Part shown: in pieces, positions 27,811 through 36,917 of the stretch
Numbering within the stretch: the stretch's first letter is position 1
Layout: each line of letters opens with the position of its first letter
NCBI GenBank assembly: GCA_021404525.1
Contig: JAAWWE010000003.1
Location: forward strand, 290,680 to 354,679
DNA: 64,000 nt
DNA from: Rhodobiaceae bacterium
Lineage (GTDB): Bacteria > Pseudomonadota > Alphaproteobacteria > Parvibaculales > Parvibaculaceae
Reading direction: 5' to 3'
Translations under genes and position numbers: made by a program
The notes under the pieces: model-generated
Told to the model about the DNA's origin: nothing
Databases searched by the model: none
What the model saw: the letters and a program-made list of their open reading frames with translations, nothing else

Positions 27811-28695
27811 TTATTCGCCGCCGCCCAGCGCGTGCACGTAGAGGGCAAGCTGTTTCACAGTGACCGGGTCCAGCCGGTCGCCCCATGCAGGCATTTGCCC
27901 TGCGCGCGCATTGGCAACGCTTTCATAGACAGATGCACGGTCACCACCATAAAGCCAGATCGCGTCTGCGAGGTTTGGCGCGCCGAGCTCCCGGTTTCCG
28001 ATGCCGCCATCCATGTGGCAGGTGGTGCATTCTCTTGCGAAGATCTCTGCGCCCCGCGTGGAGGCTTCTGTCACTTCTGCGGTGCCTGAGAGGGTAAGGA
28101 CATAGTCTGTGACGTCACTTACCTGACCCGCAGTCAGGATCTCATCGGTCAGATAGCGTGGCATGTCATTGAACCGCGTATCGTCGTCTGCTTCCCAGCG
28201 GATGCCGTGTTTCAGGGTGACATGGATGTCTTCCAGTGAGCCGCCCCAGATCCAGTCATCATCATTGAGGTTGGGGAAGCCCGGAGACCCTTGAGCTCCT
28301 GAACCATGACAGGGTGCGCAATTGTCACCAAAAGCAGCCCGGCCACCGGCAAGGGCCACTTCCATGAGCTCTGCGTTCTGCTGGATGGTTGGAAGGTCCT
28401 GTGCGTTGATTTGATCCAGGAAGACCTGCCTGCCTGCGGCGACTTCGGCAATATCGTTTTCGACGACGACCCTTTGGTCGTAGCCGATAACGCCGCCGGT
28501 GTAAGTCCAAGCGCCGTTCATGAAGATCGGCCAGGCTGGCATGACGATCCAGTAGAGGACCGACCAAACGATGCAGGCATAGAAGCTGTAGACCCACCAT
28601 TTTGGCAGCGGATTGTTCAGCTCGCGAATGTCGTCCCATTGGTGGCCGGTTGTGTCGACGCCGGTCACGTCATCTGTGTGTTTTGTATCGGTCAT
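27811..28695 (-). CDS. ccoP: cbb3 oxidase subunit III (dihaem cytochrome c)
   Basis: The 294-residue protein has an N-terminal soluble tail with HQWDDIRELNNPLPKWW, a transmembrane helix (about 34-55) and two cytochrome c domains with CAPCH (C126-H130) and CTTCH (C222-H226). Methionines after each motif are available as sixth ligands. CcoP passes electrons from cytochrome c to CcoO/CcoN. Its start overlaps ccoQ by 4 bp. It closes the structural operon; a strong double hairpin follows. Confidence 0.97.
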   Translation of the reverse strand: MTDTKHTDDVTGVDTTGHQWDDIRELNNPLPKWWVYSFYACIVWSVLYWIVMPAWPIFMNGAWTYTGGVIGYDQRVVVENDIAEVAAGRQVFLDQINAQDLPTIQQNAELMEVALAGGRAAFGDNCAPCHGSGAQGSPGFPNLNDDDWIWGGSLEDIHVTLKHGIRWEADDDTRFNDMPRYLTDEILTAGQVSDVTDYVLTLSGTAEVTEASTRGAEIFARECTTCHMDGGIGNRELGAPNLADAIWLYGGDRASVYESVANARAGQMPAWGDRLDPVTVKQLALYVHALGGGE

Positions 28696-28871
28696 GACCG
28701 GGGGTCTCCCTTTTCAGAAGGATTTTCTGCATCAAGCGGCAGATGGGCTGCGTGCTCAAACTTCTCCTTGTTGGAGGGCCAGAGCGCATAAGCCATTGCA
28801 GCTGTAAACATGACAACCAGGAGAACGAGCCCCCAGGTGCCGGCGAAGATCGAAAAGGTTTCGTAGTCCAT
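28692..28871 (-). CDS. ccoQ: cbb3 oxidase subunit IV
   Basis: 59 residues from the ATG at 28869-28871: MDYETFSIFAGTWGLVLLVV, then a single transmembrane helix and the WPSNKEKFEHAAHLPL tail. The pattern of a short acidic N-terminus, one helix, and a FxxAAxLPL motif with a charged end is that of CcoQ/FixQ. It stabilises CcoP in the complex. Located 10 bp after ccoO and overlapping ccoP by 4 bp. Confidence 0.95.
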   Translation of the reverse strand: MDYETFSIFAGTWGLVLLVVMFTAAMAYALWPSNKEKFEHAAHLPLDAENPSEKGDPRS

Positions 28872-28881
28872 CAATCTTCTC

Positions 28882-29610
28882 CTATTGCACCAGGGTTGAG
28901 CGTTCGACGGTGGAGAAGTCCACCAGTGTGCCCAACATCTGCATGTATGCGATGATGGCATCCAGCTCTGTTACGACTTCTGGATTGCCGTCGAAGTTGG
29001 AGACAACGGCACCCGGGTAACGCTCAACCATCGGATCATAATCTTCGTCCGGGTTTTGCTGGACGTAGAGATCGTTGAGGGTTTCGGTCACCATCTCTTC
29101 GGAATATGGCGTGCCCAACAGAGCCAGCACTTTCAGGCTGTTCTGCATGTCGTGGGTTGCCAGTGGTGTTTCGGCGAGGAACGGATATCCAGGCATGACA
29201 GACTCCGGCACAACAGCGCGAGGGTCGGCCATGTGAACCCGGTGCCATTCGTCGGAGTATTTTCCGCCAACGCGTGCCAGGTCGGGACCGGTTCTTTTTG
29301 ATCCCCATTGGAACGGATGGTCGTACTTGCTTTCAGCGGCAAGTGAATAGTGGCCATAGCGTTCCACCTCGGAGCGAAGCGAGCGGATCATCTGACTGTG
29401 ACAGGCGTAGCAGCCTTCACGGACATAGATGTCCCGTCCCGCCAGCTCCAGCGGCGTGTAGGGGCGCACCCCTTCCACATCTTCGACCGTGGTCTTGATG
29501 AGGAAGGTGGGCACGATCTCGACCAGACCACCGATCGCAACGGCGATCAGGGTCAGGACAAGAAGGAGGATCGAGTTTTTCTCGATGGTGGCATGTGAAA
29601 ATCTAGACAT
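28882..29610 (-). CDS. ccoO: cbb3 oxidase subunit II (monohaem cytochrome c)
   Basis: The 242-residue protein has an N-terminal membrane anchor (about 13-32) and a periplasmic cytochrome domain with CYACH (C67-H71). EIVPTFLI, the start of the soluble domain, and the conserved [19 protein letters not shown] are CcoO hallmarks. It lies 14 bp downstream of ccoN in the ccoNOQP operon. Confidence 0.97.
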   Translation of the reverse strand: MSRFSHATIEKNSILLLVLTLIAVAIGGLVEIVPTFLIKTTVEDVEGVRPYTPLELAGRDIYVREGCYACHSQMIRSLRSEVERYGHYSLAAESKYDHPFQWGSKRTGPDLARVGGKYSDEWHRVHMADPRAVVPESVMPGYPFLAETPLATHDMQNSLKVLALLGTPYSEEMVTETLNDLYVQQNPDEDYDPMVERYPGAVVSNFDGNPEVVTELDAIIAYMQMLGTLVDFSTVERSTLVQ

Positions 29611-29624
29611 AGGACCTGTCCTCC

Positions 29625-31307
29625 TTATTTCGCGCCGACGGCGGCTAGTTGTCCGTCACCGGCTGGTGCAGGTTCCATGGCTTCGCCTTCACGCACACGA
29701 CCCTGAATGGTCATGTAGATGTTGTAGGCCATGATGAGCGCCCCGATCAGGAAGAGGCCGCCGCCCATTGCACGGATTACGTAGAATGGGTGCATGGCTT
29801 CGACGGTTTCCACGAAGGAATATTCGAGGAAACCAAGGCTGTCATAAGCCCGCCACATCAGACCCTGAAGGATCCCGGAGACCCACATGGCCGTGATGTA
29901 GAGCACGATGCCAAGTGTGGCGATCCAGAAGTGCCAGTTGACGAGCGCAAGAGAGTAGAGCTGCTTGCGGTTCCACAACCATGGCACCAGACAGTAGATG
30001 GCGCCGAAGGTTACAAAGCCAACCCAGCCCAGCGCACCTGAGTGCACGTGGCCAATGGTCCAGTCTGTGTAGTGGCTGAGAGAGTTCACAGCCTTGATAG
30101 ACATGACAGGCCCTTCGAAGGTGGACATGCCGTAGAAGGCGATGGACACCACCAGCATGCGGATGACCGGATCGGTTCTGAGCTTGTCCCAGGCGCCTGA
30201 CAGGGTCATCAGGCCATTGATCATGCCACCCCAGGAGGGCATCCACAGCATGATTGAAAAGGTCATGCCCAATGTCTGCGCCCAATCAGGCAGAGCCGTG
30301 TAGTGCAGATGATGGGGGCCCGCCCAGATGTAGAGGAAAATCAGCGCCCAGAAGTGAACGATGGAAAGCCTGTATGAATAGACTGGCCGTTCTGCCCGTT
30401 TTGGCACGAAGTAGTACATCATGCCGAGGAAGCCTGCGGTGAGGAAGAAACCCACCGCGTTATGGCCGTACCACCACTGGATAAGCGCGTCTTGGACGCC
30501 GGACCAGATGATGTAGGACTTGGGCGATGTGAGCGAAACCGGAATGGCTGCATTGTTCACCAGGTGCAACATGGCAATGGTGACGATGAAGGCGAGATAG
30601 AACCAGTTCGCCACATAGATGTGGGGTTCTTTCCGTTTTGCCAGTGTTGCCAGGAAGACCAGAAGGTAGACAACCCAGACGATGGTGAGCCAGAGGTCCA
30701 CATACCATTCAGGCTCTGCGTATTCTTTGCCCTGCGTGACGCCGAGCAGGTAGCCGGTGGCGGCGAGGACAATGAAGAGTTGATAGCCCCAAACGATAAA
30801 CCATGGTGCCAGATCGCCTGCGATCCGGGTTTTACAGGTCCGTTGGACCACATAGAGCGATGTCGCAATGAGCGCGTTGCCCCCAAAGGCAAAAATCACT
30901 GCAGATGTGTGCAGGGGACGTAAACGTCCGAAATTCAGCCAAGCCAGATCAAAGTTTAGAACTGGAAAGGCCAGTTGCAACGCGATCACCAAACCGGCGA
31001 GGAAGCCGGCAATGCCCCAAAACAGTGCGGCAATGGTTGCTACCCGTATCGGACCGTCATGATAGGCGATGCCGTCACGGGCCGGTGGTTCTGGCGGGTT
31101 TTCCTGCGCATCAAAATGGCGCTTGCCGATGGCAAAGATGCCCAGCACGAAGAAAAGAATGAAAAGGGTCGCGTGAAACGCCATGACGCTGTCATGTGTC
31201 CCCGCCGCAATGAACATAGAAATGAGCGCACCGACCACAAAAAGACCGCCAACGCCAAAAGACGCTGCTGTCACTGTGCCTGGGGCCGCTTCTTTGGAAG
31301 CCGCCAT
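29625..31307 (-). CDS. ccoN: cbb3 oxidase catalytic subunit I
   Basis: CcoN holds haem b and the b3-CuB centre where oxygen is reduced. The 560-residue protein has about 12-14 hydrophobic segments and the conserved histidine-bearing stretches, for example [40 protein letters not shown] and [20 protein letters not shown]. The start was placed at the ATG 31305-31307, behind TAGGAGA; the longer open frame would run through the FNR/FixK box and is excluded. The gene heads ccoNOQP. Confidence 0.96.
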   Translation of the reverse strand: MAASKEAAPGTVTAASFGVGGLFVVGALISMFIAAGTHDSVMAFHATLFILFFVLGIFAIGKRHFDAQENPPEPPARDGIAYHDGPIRVATIAALFWGIAGFLAGLVIALQLAFPVLNFDLAWLNFGRLRPLHTSAVIFAFGGNALIATSLYVVQRTCKTRIAGDLAPWFIVWGYQLFIVLAATGYLLGVTQGKEYAEPEWYVDLWLTIVWVVYLLVFLATLAKRKEPHIYVANWFYLAFIVTIAMLHLVNNAAIPVSLTSPKSYIIWSGVQDALIQWWYGHNAVGFFLTAGFLGMMYYFVPKRAERPVYSYRLSIVHFWALIFLYIWAGPHHLHYTALPDWAQTLGMTFSIMLWMPSWGGMINGLMTLSGAWDKLRTDPVIRMLVVSIAFYGMSTFEGPVMSIKAVNSLSHYTDWTIGHVHSGALGWVGFVTFGAIYCLVPWLWNRKQLYSLALVNWHFWIATLGIVLYITAMWVSGILQGLMWRAYDSLGFLEYSFVETVEAMHPFYVIRAMGGGLFLIGALIMAYNIYMTIQGRVREGEAMEPAPAGDGQLAAVGAK

Positions 31308-31367
31308 GATAGATCTCCTAAACCTTGTTGCCTTGCCCTTCTTTAGATTGACTCGGTCGCTCCGTAC

Positions 31368-31381
31368 TTGCCGTAGATCAA
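31368..31381 (-). promoter_or_regulatory. FNR/FixK-type box upstream of ccoN
   Basis: Minus-strand TTGATCTACGGCAA fits the FixK2-style consensus TTG(A/C)-N6-(T/G)CAA and the left FNR half site TTGAT exactly. Its centre is about 67 bp before the ccoN ATG, consistent with activation from a start site roughly 41 bp downstream. A CRP/FNR regulator with a full set of cluster cysteines is encoded 4.8 kb away. Confidence 0.65.
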
Positions 31382-31551
31382 TTGAACGACCGATTTTCCA
31401 AAGAAAACCGCCAAATATCCCCATAAGGACTATGGCTTAATAAGCATGCGACGGTGTTCGAGTCGCCGCAAGCAACTTTCACTAGGTTTTATTGTGGAAT
31501 AGTGACGCGCGACAGATTGTCAGGGCTGCGACACGGGCAGGGAGGGTCAGT

Positions 31552-32343
31552 CTAAGCAGATGTGCTTTCGCCCTGTTTCAGAGCTTCAATTCGCTCTTCT
31601 AACGACTTGCTGATCGCCGCAGCTGGTTCCTGCGATTCTTTATCATCTGCATCTGATGTGGTTGCCGTGGGGGGCTTTGTTGCTTCTGGTTTTGGCGCAC
31701 TCGCAGAGGGTATGTCTGCAGATGTGCTCGCCGTCGCCTCATCATCTTTGCCGTTATCTGTGGTGGTCGGTGTCGGTGAGGAGCTTGGTGCCGTCACACC
31801 TAGCGCTTTGGTTTCCTGAGGCTTTTCTTCAGACGGCTTTTCTTGGGCAACTGTTTCGAAAAGAGATGTTTCTTTCACAAGCGCACGAATGGCATTCTCT
31901 AGCTCACCTACGCGCTCCTGCGCCTCTTCTACGCGCCCTTCTGCTTCGCTGATCTCTTCGTCTTTGGCGGCAAGAGCAGTTTTCGCGGCATCCCTTTCTG
32001 CGTGCGCAGCCTCTAGTGCTGTGCCTGCATTTTGAAGCTCCTGTTTGAGGCTTTCTGCAGTCCCTTCGCCCGATGCTTTGGCTTCGGCAATAGAGGCTTC
32101 CAGCTCCGCTGCTTTTGCGTCGGCCTCACCGATCTCCCGGTCTTTGGCGGCAATGGTGTTCTGAGCGGCTCGCAGGTCTGCTTTGAGGTCCGCGACTTCG
32201 TCTAGACCGGCAAAATTCTCATCTTCGGTGATTTTACGCGTCGTGACAGTGACGGCTCTGCGCCACAGAAAGCTCGCAAACACGGTTCCAAGCAGGCAGG
32301 CAACGAGGAAGCCTAGAATGGCGAAAAGTAAACTCTCGGACAT
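31552..32343 (-). CDS. Membrane-anchored coiled-coil protein
   Basis: The 263-residue protein starts with one transmembrane helix (about 5-27), then a long coiled coil rich in Ala, Glu, Lys and Asp (about 45-155), then a disordered Ser/Thr/Pro/Glu tail (about 165-240) and a short C-terminal helix ending KSLEERIEALKQGE. No family is recognised. The architecture (N-in anchor, cytoplasmic coil, linker) suggests a scaffold or tether. It lies upstream of ccoNOQP on the same strand, but 130 bp before the FNR box, so is probably a separate transcript. Confidence 0.65.
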   Translation of the reverse strand: MSESLLFAILGFLVACLLGTVFASFLWRRAVTVTTRKITEDENFAGLDEVADLKADLRAAQNTIAAKDREIGEADAKAAELEASIAEAKASGEGTAESLKQELQNAGTALEAAHAERDAAKTALAAKDEEISEAEGRVEEAQERVGELENAIRALVKETSLFETVAQEKPSEEKPQETKALGVTAPSSSPTPTTTDNGKDDEATASTSADIPSASAPKPEATKPPTATTSDADDKESQEPAAAISKSLEERIEALKQGESTSA

Positions 32344-32486
32344 CAGATCGCTCGCTACCTTCTCTCAACTCACACACATGTCGGGATGTGCCGTAAAGGG
32401 ACAGCATACCCAGATCCTGCCATGATACGCAAAAGTGCTGCCACTTTGAAGATAGCGGTCTTGGGTGGTAACAAGCGGTTTCCTGC

Positions 32487-33098
32487 TTAGAAAGGCAGCC
32501 AGTCTCGCTCGCGTGTGTAGTTCAGGTACCCAACATTTGCCCCAAGGCGGAGGCCAACACCCGCCCGCATCGGTACAAGAACAATGTCACCTCTTTGCTG
32601 ATAGTTTGCCCCTATGCCGCCTATAAAAAAGGCACTTCCAGAAACTCCAGGAAAGCGCTGATAGATCGCATCAGTGTTTGGCAGGTTGTAGACGAGCGTG
32701 AAGGTCTTAGCGGCGTCCCCGCCAAAATCCCACCCTGCAGATGGTCCTTGCCAAAACACTCTCGCGGTCGGCCCTGCTTTGGTAACAAGTGTCCCGTCGC
32801 CATATCTGGCGCCAATAACAATTGCCCCGCTTCCTTCTTCGCCCTGAATATAGGCATTGGGTTCGCCGTTCTCGGCGAACACACGATGGACAACCTCTGC
32901 AAGCCCTTCGGCTGTTCCACCGAAAAATTCTGATGCGGCGGCATAGATCTCTTCTTCAGAATATTTGGGGTCTGTCTCCTGGGTGGGTGCCAGCTCACTC
33001 TCTGCAAGCGCCGCCGATGACTCGAATGAAAGCGTCGCTGCGAAGGCAAGAGCCAACACTTTGGTTTTGTTTCGCTGTTGAAGAAGAACTGTCAACAT
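32487..33098 (-). CDS. DUF1134 secreted protein
   Basis: From the ATG at 33098 the protein has 203 residues with a signal peptide (VLALAFAATLSFESSAALAES). The mature part has the DUF1134 core: SGAIVIGARYGDGTLVTKAG, VFWQGPSAGWDFGGDAAKTFTLVYNL, and GIGANYQQRGDIVLVPMRAGVGLRLGANVGYL near the C-terminus. These are glycine-rich beta-structures related to lipid-binding YSC84/SYLF-like domains. It is likely periplasmic. It is divergent from the ydbH operon, with 212 bp between them. Confidence 0.85.
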   Translation of the reverse strand: MLTVLLQQRNKTKVLALAFAATLSFESSAALAESELAPTQETDPKYSEEEIYAAASEFFGGTAEGLAEVVHRVFAENGEPNAYIQGEEGSGAIVIGARYGDGTLVTKAGPTARVFWQGPSAGWDFGGDAAKTFTLVYNLPNTDAIYQRFPGVSGSAFFIGGIGANYQQRGDIVLVPMRAGVGLRLGANVGYLNYTRERDWLPF

Positions 33099-33310
33099 GG
33101 TTGTCCCCGTATCTGGCCTGGGCGCGCCGGACATTCCGATTTCCTGCATCCCCACTATGCGGTTCACTCAGGAGCGCTTAACCTGCCAATTCGCAAAAAC
33201 TTTAGCAGTCCCACAGGAAAGCATGCCATCACGGCAGTGTGGCAAAAAATCGGCAAATCAAAGGCACATTTCAAATTGCTGTCATCTATTGACCCAAGGA
33301 TGTCTCCGAC

Positions 33311-35311
33311 GTGAGCGAAGATTTGAACGAAAGCAGCAAAAACGGTCGTCGGCGCTCGGTGAGGCGCTGGGTGAAATGGGTGGTCCTTCTCCTGCTGATG
33401 GTCTGTGGGTCGGCGGCAGGTGTCTACTATTGGACTGAGCGGACCGCTTTGGCTGAAGAGCGGATTCGCATGGCGCTTAGCGAGGCGGGGCTTAGCGAGT
33501 TTGATTTTGCCATCGCAGATGTTGGTGTTCGCGGTGCGCAGATAGAGTCATTTGCCTTGGGCGATGCTTCGAGTCCGACACTTTTGGTGGAGGATATTCG
33601 CATCAACTACAGCCTCTCGGGTCTTCTTGAGCAGCGCCTGGCGTCAATTGAGATCGCGGCAGTTTCTGTTTCCTTGACCGCCGATGAAGATGGATTGGAT
33701 TTGGGACCCCTCTTACCCCTCATGGGCGGGGCGGGCGGCGGCGGTGGATTCCAAACCGGTCCCATCTCTTTGAATTCCTTTAGCGCGTCGTTCGATTTGC
33801 CTCAAGGAATGGTCAGGGTCGCAGGGGCAGGTTCCGTCGAACAGTCAGGCAACGGCTACCGGATCGTGCCACTTGAAGGGTGTGTGGATGTTGAGGCGGG
33901 GCAGCTGGACCTAGGGGGCGTTCAGATCGATCCGGTTTCCACACAGGTCTGTTCGACGAGCGTGGATGGTGATGTCTATTGGCCCCCCACTGCGGGTATT
34001 GCCTTTCGAACATCTGCGATGCCCCTCGTATTGCGCAGTGGCCTCGGGGAGATGCTCTTAGACGCTCAGTTTGCGGCTTTTACAGGTGAGGTGCTGCTCG
34101 ACCAGCAGGTCGGGCTTCACCTACAGACAAAAGAAGCTCGTCTCACCTTGCCCGGGCAGGAAATTCTTATGAGTGATGCTGGCATTGACATCTCTTTTGA
34201 GGACCTGACGTCTCTTGCCGGAGAATGGCGATTGATGTCTGGGCAGTTGAGTGATTTGGCTGCTGTTCGCCGGTTTGCACCGCTGAATATTGTCGGCGAT
34301 GGCGGAGTCACAGCTGATGTATCAACTTTCAATATGCTGCTTTCCGATGCTGCGACGTTTGCATTGCTCGCATCGGTTGAGGGAAAACACAATGCGGTTG
34401 GAGGTCAGGGCTCGGCACAAGTTACCGCCGGTCCGGTCCTCTATTCTCCTGCAGGCCTTCAGCCCCAGCTGTTGCTTCCGGCGTTAAAAGGTCTTCTAAC
34501 CAATGTTGTGGGCAGCATGGAGACGACCGCCCATATTGAATGGTATCCAGGATCTGTCCGCGGCACTGCCAATGTGCGTTTGGACGATCTTGGTTTCAGC
34601 ACCGAAACGGCCCGCATTGAGAGTGTCCGCGGTGAGCTTGCCTTTGACGATCTGTTTCCTCCGCGAACTGCAGAGGGACAACGTTTGGAGGTCGGTTCTG
34701 TTGAGGCCGGTATGATTCTGACCGATGGCGCAGTGACTTTCAGCCTGGATGGATTGGGTGGTATCATTGTCGAAGATGCTTCGTGGCCTTTTGCGGGTGG
34801 CACGATTACTCTTTCCTCTGGCGTGATCGAACCCGGCGCATCTGAACAGGCGTTTGAACTTGCCGTTGACGAAGTGGATCTTTCCGCCTTTATCAATCTG
34901 CTCGCTCTTGACGGGGCGAGTGGAACGGGTGTTATCAGCGGACGCATTCCTGTCACCATTCGCGATGGAGACCCGATCATCACAGGCGGTGTATTGACCG
35001 CCCGAGAGCCAGGGCAATTGTCGTATAAAGGAGGCGGGACGGACGCGGTCGGCGGAGGGCAAGGCGCGCTGGTTTTTCAGGCGCTGGAAGATTTTCAATA
35101 TACCGGACTGACCTTATCCCTTGAAGGCAATGCGCAGGATCGACTCACTTTGAAACTCAATCTAGAGGGTGCTAACCCGGATTTGTATGACGGGTATCCG
35201 TTTGCGATCAATATCAACACGGAAGCATCGTTTGCGGAGCTGTTGCGGTCTGCTACGCTAGGGTCGAATGCGATTGATCTCATTCGGGGCAACAGGGCTT
35301 CCGATCAATGA
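33311..35311 (+). CDS. ydbH: YdbH-like AsmA-family intermembrane lipid transport protein
   Basis: The 666-residue protein begins with a GTG after AAGGA, has a basic N-terminus and one transmembrane helix (about 22-42), and then a long beta-rich periplasmic domain of repeated glycine-containing strands. Its C-terminal third (GISGRIPVTIRDGDPIITGG-like region, LALDGASGTGVISGRIPVTI) matches the dicarboxylate-transport/YdbH domain. In E. coli YdbH forms a hydrophobic groove across the periplasm and works with YnbE. The two downstream genes are the YnbE- and YdbL-like partners, which makes the assignment firm. Confidence 0.8.
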   Translation: MSEDLNESSKNGRRRSVRRWVKWVVLLLLMVCGSAAGVYYWTERTALAEERIRMALSEAGLSEFDFAIADVGVRGAQIESFALGDASSPTLLVEDIRINYSLSGLLEQRLASIEIAAVSVSLTADEDGLDLGPLLPLMGGAGGGGGFQTGPISLNSFSASFDLPQGMVRVAGAGSVEQSGNGYRIVPLEGCVDVEAGQLDLGGVQIDPVSTQVCSTSVDGDVYWPPTAGIAFRTSAMPLVLRSGLGEMLLDAQFAAFTGEVLLDQQVGLHLQTKEARLTLPGQEILMSDAGIDISFEDLTSLAGEWRLMSGQLSDLAAVRRFAPLNIVGDGGVTADVSTFNMLLSDAATFALLASVEGKHNAVGGQGSAQVTAGPVLYSPAGLQPQLLLPALKGLLTNVVGSMETTAHIEWYPGSVRGTANVRLDDLGFSTETARIESVRGELAFDDLFPPRTAEGQRLEVGSVEAGMILTDGAVTFSLDGLGGIIVEDASWPFAGGTITLSSGVIEPGASEQAFELAVDEVDLSAFINLLALDGASGTGVISGRIPVTIRDGDPIITGGVLTAREPGQLSYKGGGTDAVGGGQGALVFQALEDFQYTGLTLSLEGNAQDRLTLKLNLEGANPDLYDGYPFAININTEASFAELLRSATLGSNAIDLIRGNRASDQ

Positions 35312-35386
35312 CAAACAAATGAGACTTTCCATATTAGATATGCCTATTCAGGCCTGGTTCATCGACTATGTGACAAGATTGGCGCC

Positions 35387-35587
35387 ATGATAGAAAAACG
35401 CATTGCATTGCCTTCTTTGGCAATTGGCTTGATGGGGACATTAGCTGCTTGTCAGCCAACGGTGAAAATTGAAGCGCCGGATAAACCTATTGAGATCAAT
35501 TTGAATGTTAAAATCGAGCAGGAAATTCGGGTCAAGGTAGACCGCGAACTTGATGACCTGCTTGCTGAAAATCCAGACCTATTCTAG
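35387..35587 (+). CDS. ynbE: YnbE-like small lipoprotein
   Basis: A 66-residue lipoprotein: signal peptide ending LAAC with C22 as the lipidated residue, then QPTVKIEAPDKPIEINLNVKIEQEIRVKVDRELDDLL in conserved pieces. In E. coli YnbE is an outer-membrane lipoprotein that extends the YdbH beta structure to form an intermembrane bridge. It sits 75 bp after ydbH and 10 bp before ydbL, as in the enterobacterial order. Confidence 0.87.
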   Translation: MIEKRIALPSLAIGLMGTLAACQPTVKIEAPDKPIEINLNVKIEQEIRVKVDRELDDLLAENPDLF

Positions 35588-35597
35588 GGAGGGCGCA

Positions 35598-35957
35598 ATG
35601 AGAAAATCTGTTTCAAAAATTCGCATGCTGGTGGCCCTTATTGGAATGGCCTTTGCGGTGACTGTGTTTTCTCCAGCGGCATTTGCAGATGCTTTGGACG
35701 ATGCGAAGGCTGCCGGAATTGTTGGCGAGAAGCGTGATGGCTATCTTGGCATTGTGGGCTCGGGGGCAGATGCTGCCACTCAGCGGCTCGTCCAGGACAT
35801 TAATTTGAAACGCCGGGACAGGTATCGCGAAATCGCTCAGTCGACGCCAGGATCAACCCTGGCAGATGTTGAAGCTCTCGCAGGTGCAAAAATTATCGGC
35901 CAGACACCGGCGGGGCAATATGTCCAAAATGCCTCGGGTGCCTGGGTCCGGAAATAG
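35598..35957 (+). CDS. ydbL: YdbL-like periplasmic protein (DUF1318)
   Basis: From the ATG at 35598 (GGGAGGG upstream) it encodes 119 residues with a cleavable signal peptide ending FAD-ALDDAK. The mature part ALDDAKAAGIVGEKRDGYLGIV and the later NLKRRDRYREIAQST are typical of YdbL. In E. coli YdbL modulates the YdbH-YnbE interaction. The open frame extends 16 codons into ynbE, but no better start is there. It ends the ydbH-ynbE-ydbL operon. Confidence 0.88.
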   Translation: MRKSVSKIRMLVALIGMAFAVTVFSPAAFADALDDAKAAGIVGEKRDGYLGIVGSGADAATQRLVQDINLKRRDRYREIAQSTPGSTLADVEALAGAKIIGQTPAGQYVQNASGAWVRK

Positions 35958-36139
35958 TCTAACTGGCTCATTTTTCTTAGATATTTTGATCTGGAGTGAC
36001 GGGTCTTCCTCGGTGCCTGCGTCATTTGGGCATGCCTCATTTTCTTGCAGTCCAGCGCTAAACTGCCTAATTTTACAAGTGCTGAATGTATGAAGCAGGC
36101 TCGGTGGCGAGCTTGTCTAAATCGGCGGGGTGGTCTGGC

Positions 36140-36883
36140 ATGAAGATGGTCTCTGATACAGGGATGGAAGTGCGCTCTGGCGGCGGTGCCGTTGGGGATC
36201 CAAATCCTTGTGCTGATTGTGACGTGCGTTCTCGCGCAATATGCGCAGCGCTGGATAATTCTGAGTTGGCTGAGCTTGCAAGCGCCAACAGGGACAAGTC
36301 TCTGGAGACGGGTGAATGCCTGTTCTTTGAAGGAGATCCCAATGAGGCATATTACGTCGTCTTGGACGGCTCGCTGAAGCTCTACAAACTCCTTGCAGAT
36401 GGCAGACGTCAGGTCACAGGCTTTTTGTTTAAGGGTGACTTTCTGGGTCTTACCTTTGCCGATGAGCATTCGGTGACGGCAGAGGCGCTGGAAGGCGTCA
36501 AGCTATGTCAGATGCCGCGGAGCAGTTTTGAGATGCTTATCGGCGATTCTCAACCGCTTGGACGTAAGCTCCTTCAGGTGGCCAATCGGGGCATCGCATC
36601 AGCACAAGAACAAATGCTTCTTCTGGGCCGCAAGACGGCGCAAGAGCGCCTGGCGTCATTCCTGCTTTGGCTCAGCGCGCGCGCTGAGGACCGTGGCGAC
36701 AGTCCGACCAAGCTTTATGTGCCGATGAGCCGAACGGATATGGGGGACTATCTTGGGCTCACTGTCGAGACGGTCAGTCGCACGGTCACGAAGCTCAAGA
36801 CCGCAGGTGTGATTCACCTGGCAGACAAAGGGGTTATTGAGATCAAAGATCTCGACCGTCTGGAAGATATTGCCGCCGGGTAG
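36140..36883 (+). CDS. fnrL: FnrL-type CRP/FNR regulator with Fe-S cysteines
   Basis: From the ATG at 36140 the protein has 247 residues. The N-terminal cysteines C24, C27 and C35 (PCADCDVRSRAIC) and C123 provide four ligands for an oxygen-labile cluster, as in FnrL/FnrN. A cyclic-nucleotide-type beta-barrel follows (about 40-145), then the dimer helix and a winged helix-turn-helix with YLGLTVETVSRTVTKLK, whose E-x2-SR recognises TTGAT. It is expected to activate ccoNOQP under low oxygen through the box at 31368-31381. The true start could be one of three nearby ATGs. Confidence 0.88.
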   Translation: MKMVSDTGMEVRSGGGAVGDPNPCADCDVRSRAICAALDNSELAELASANRDKSLETGECLFFEGDPNEAYYVVLDGSLKLYKLLADGRRQVTGFLFKGDFLGLTFADEHSVTAEALEGVKLCQMPRSSFEMLIGDSQPLGRKLLQVANRGIASAQEQMLLLGRKTAQERLASFLLWLSARAEDRGDSPTKLYVPMSRTDMGDYLGLTVETVSRTVTKLKTAGVIHLADKGVIEIKDLDRLEDIAAG

Positions 36884-36917
36884 CGTTCAAGGATTGCAGA
36901 GCAATCAGATGTCGTTG

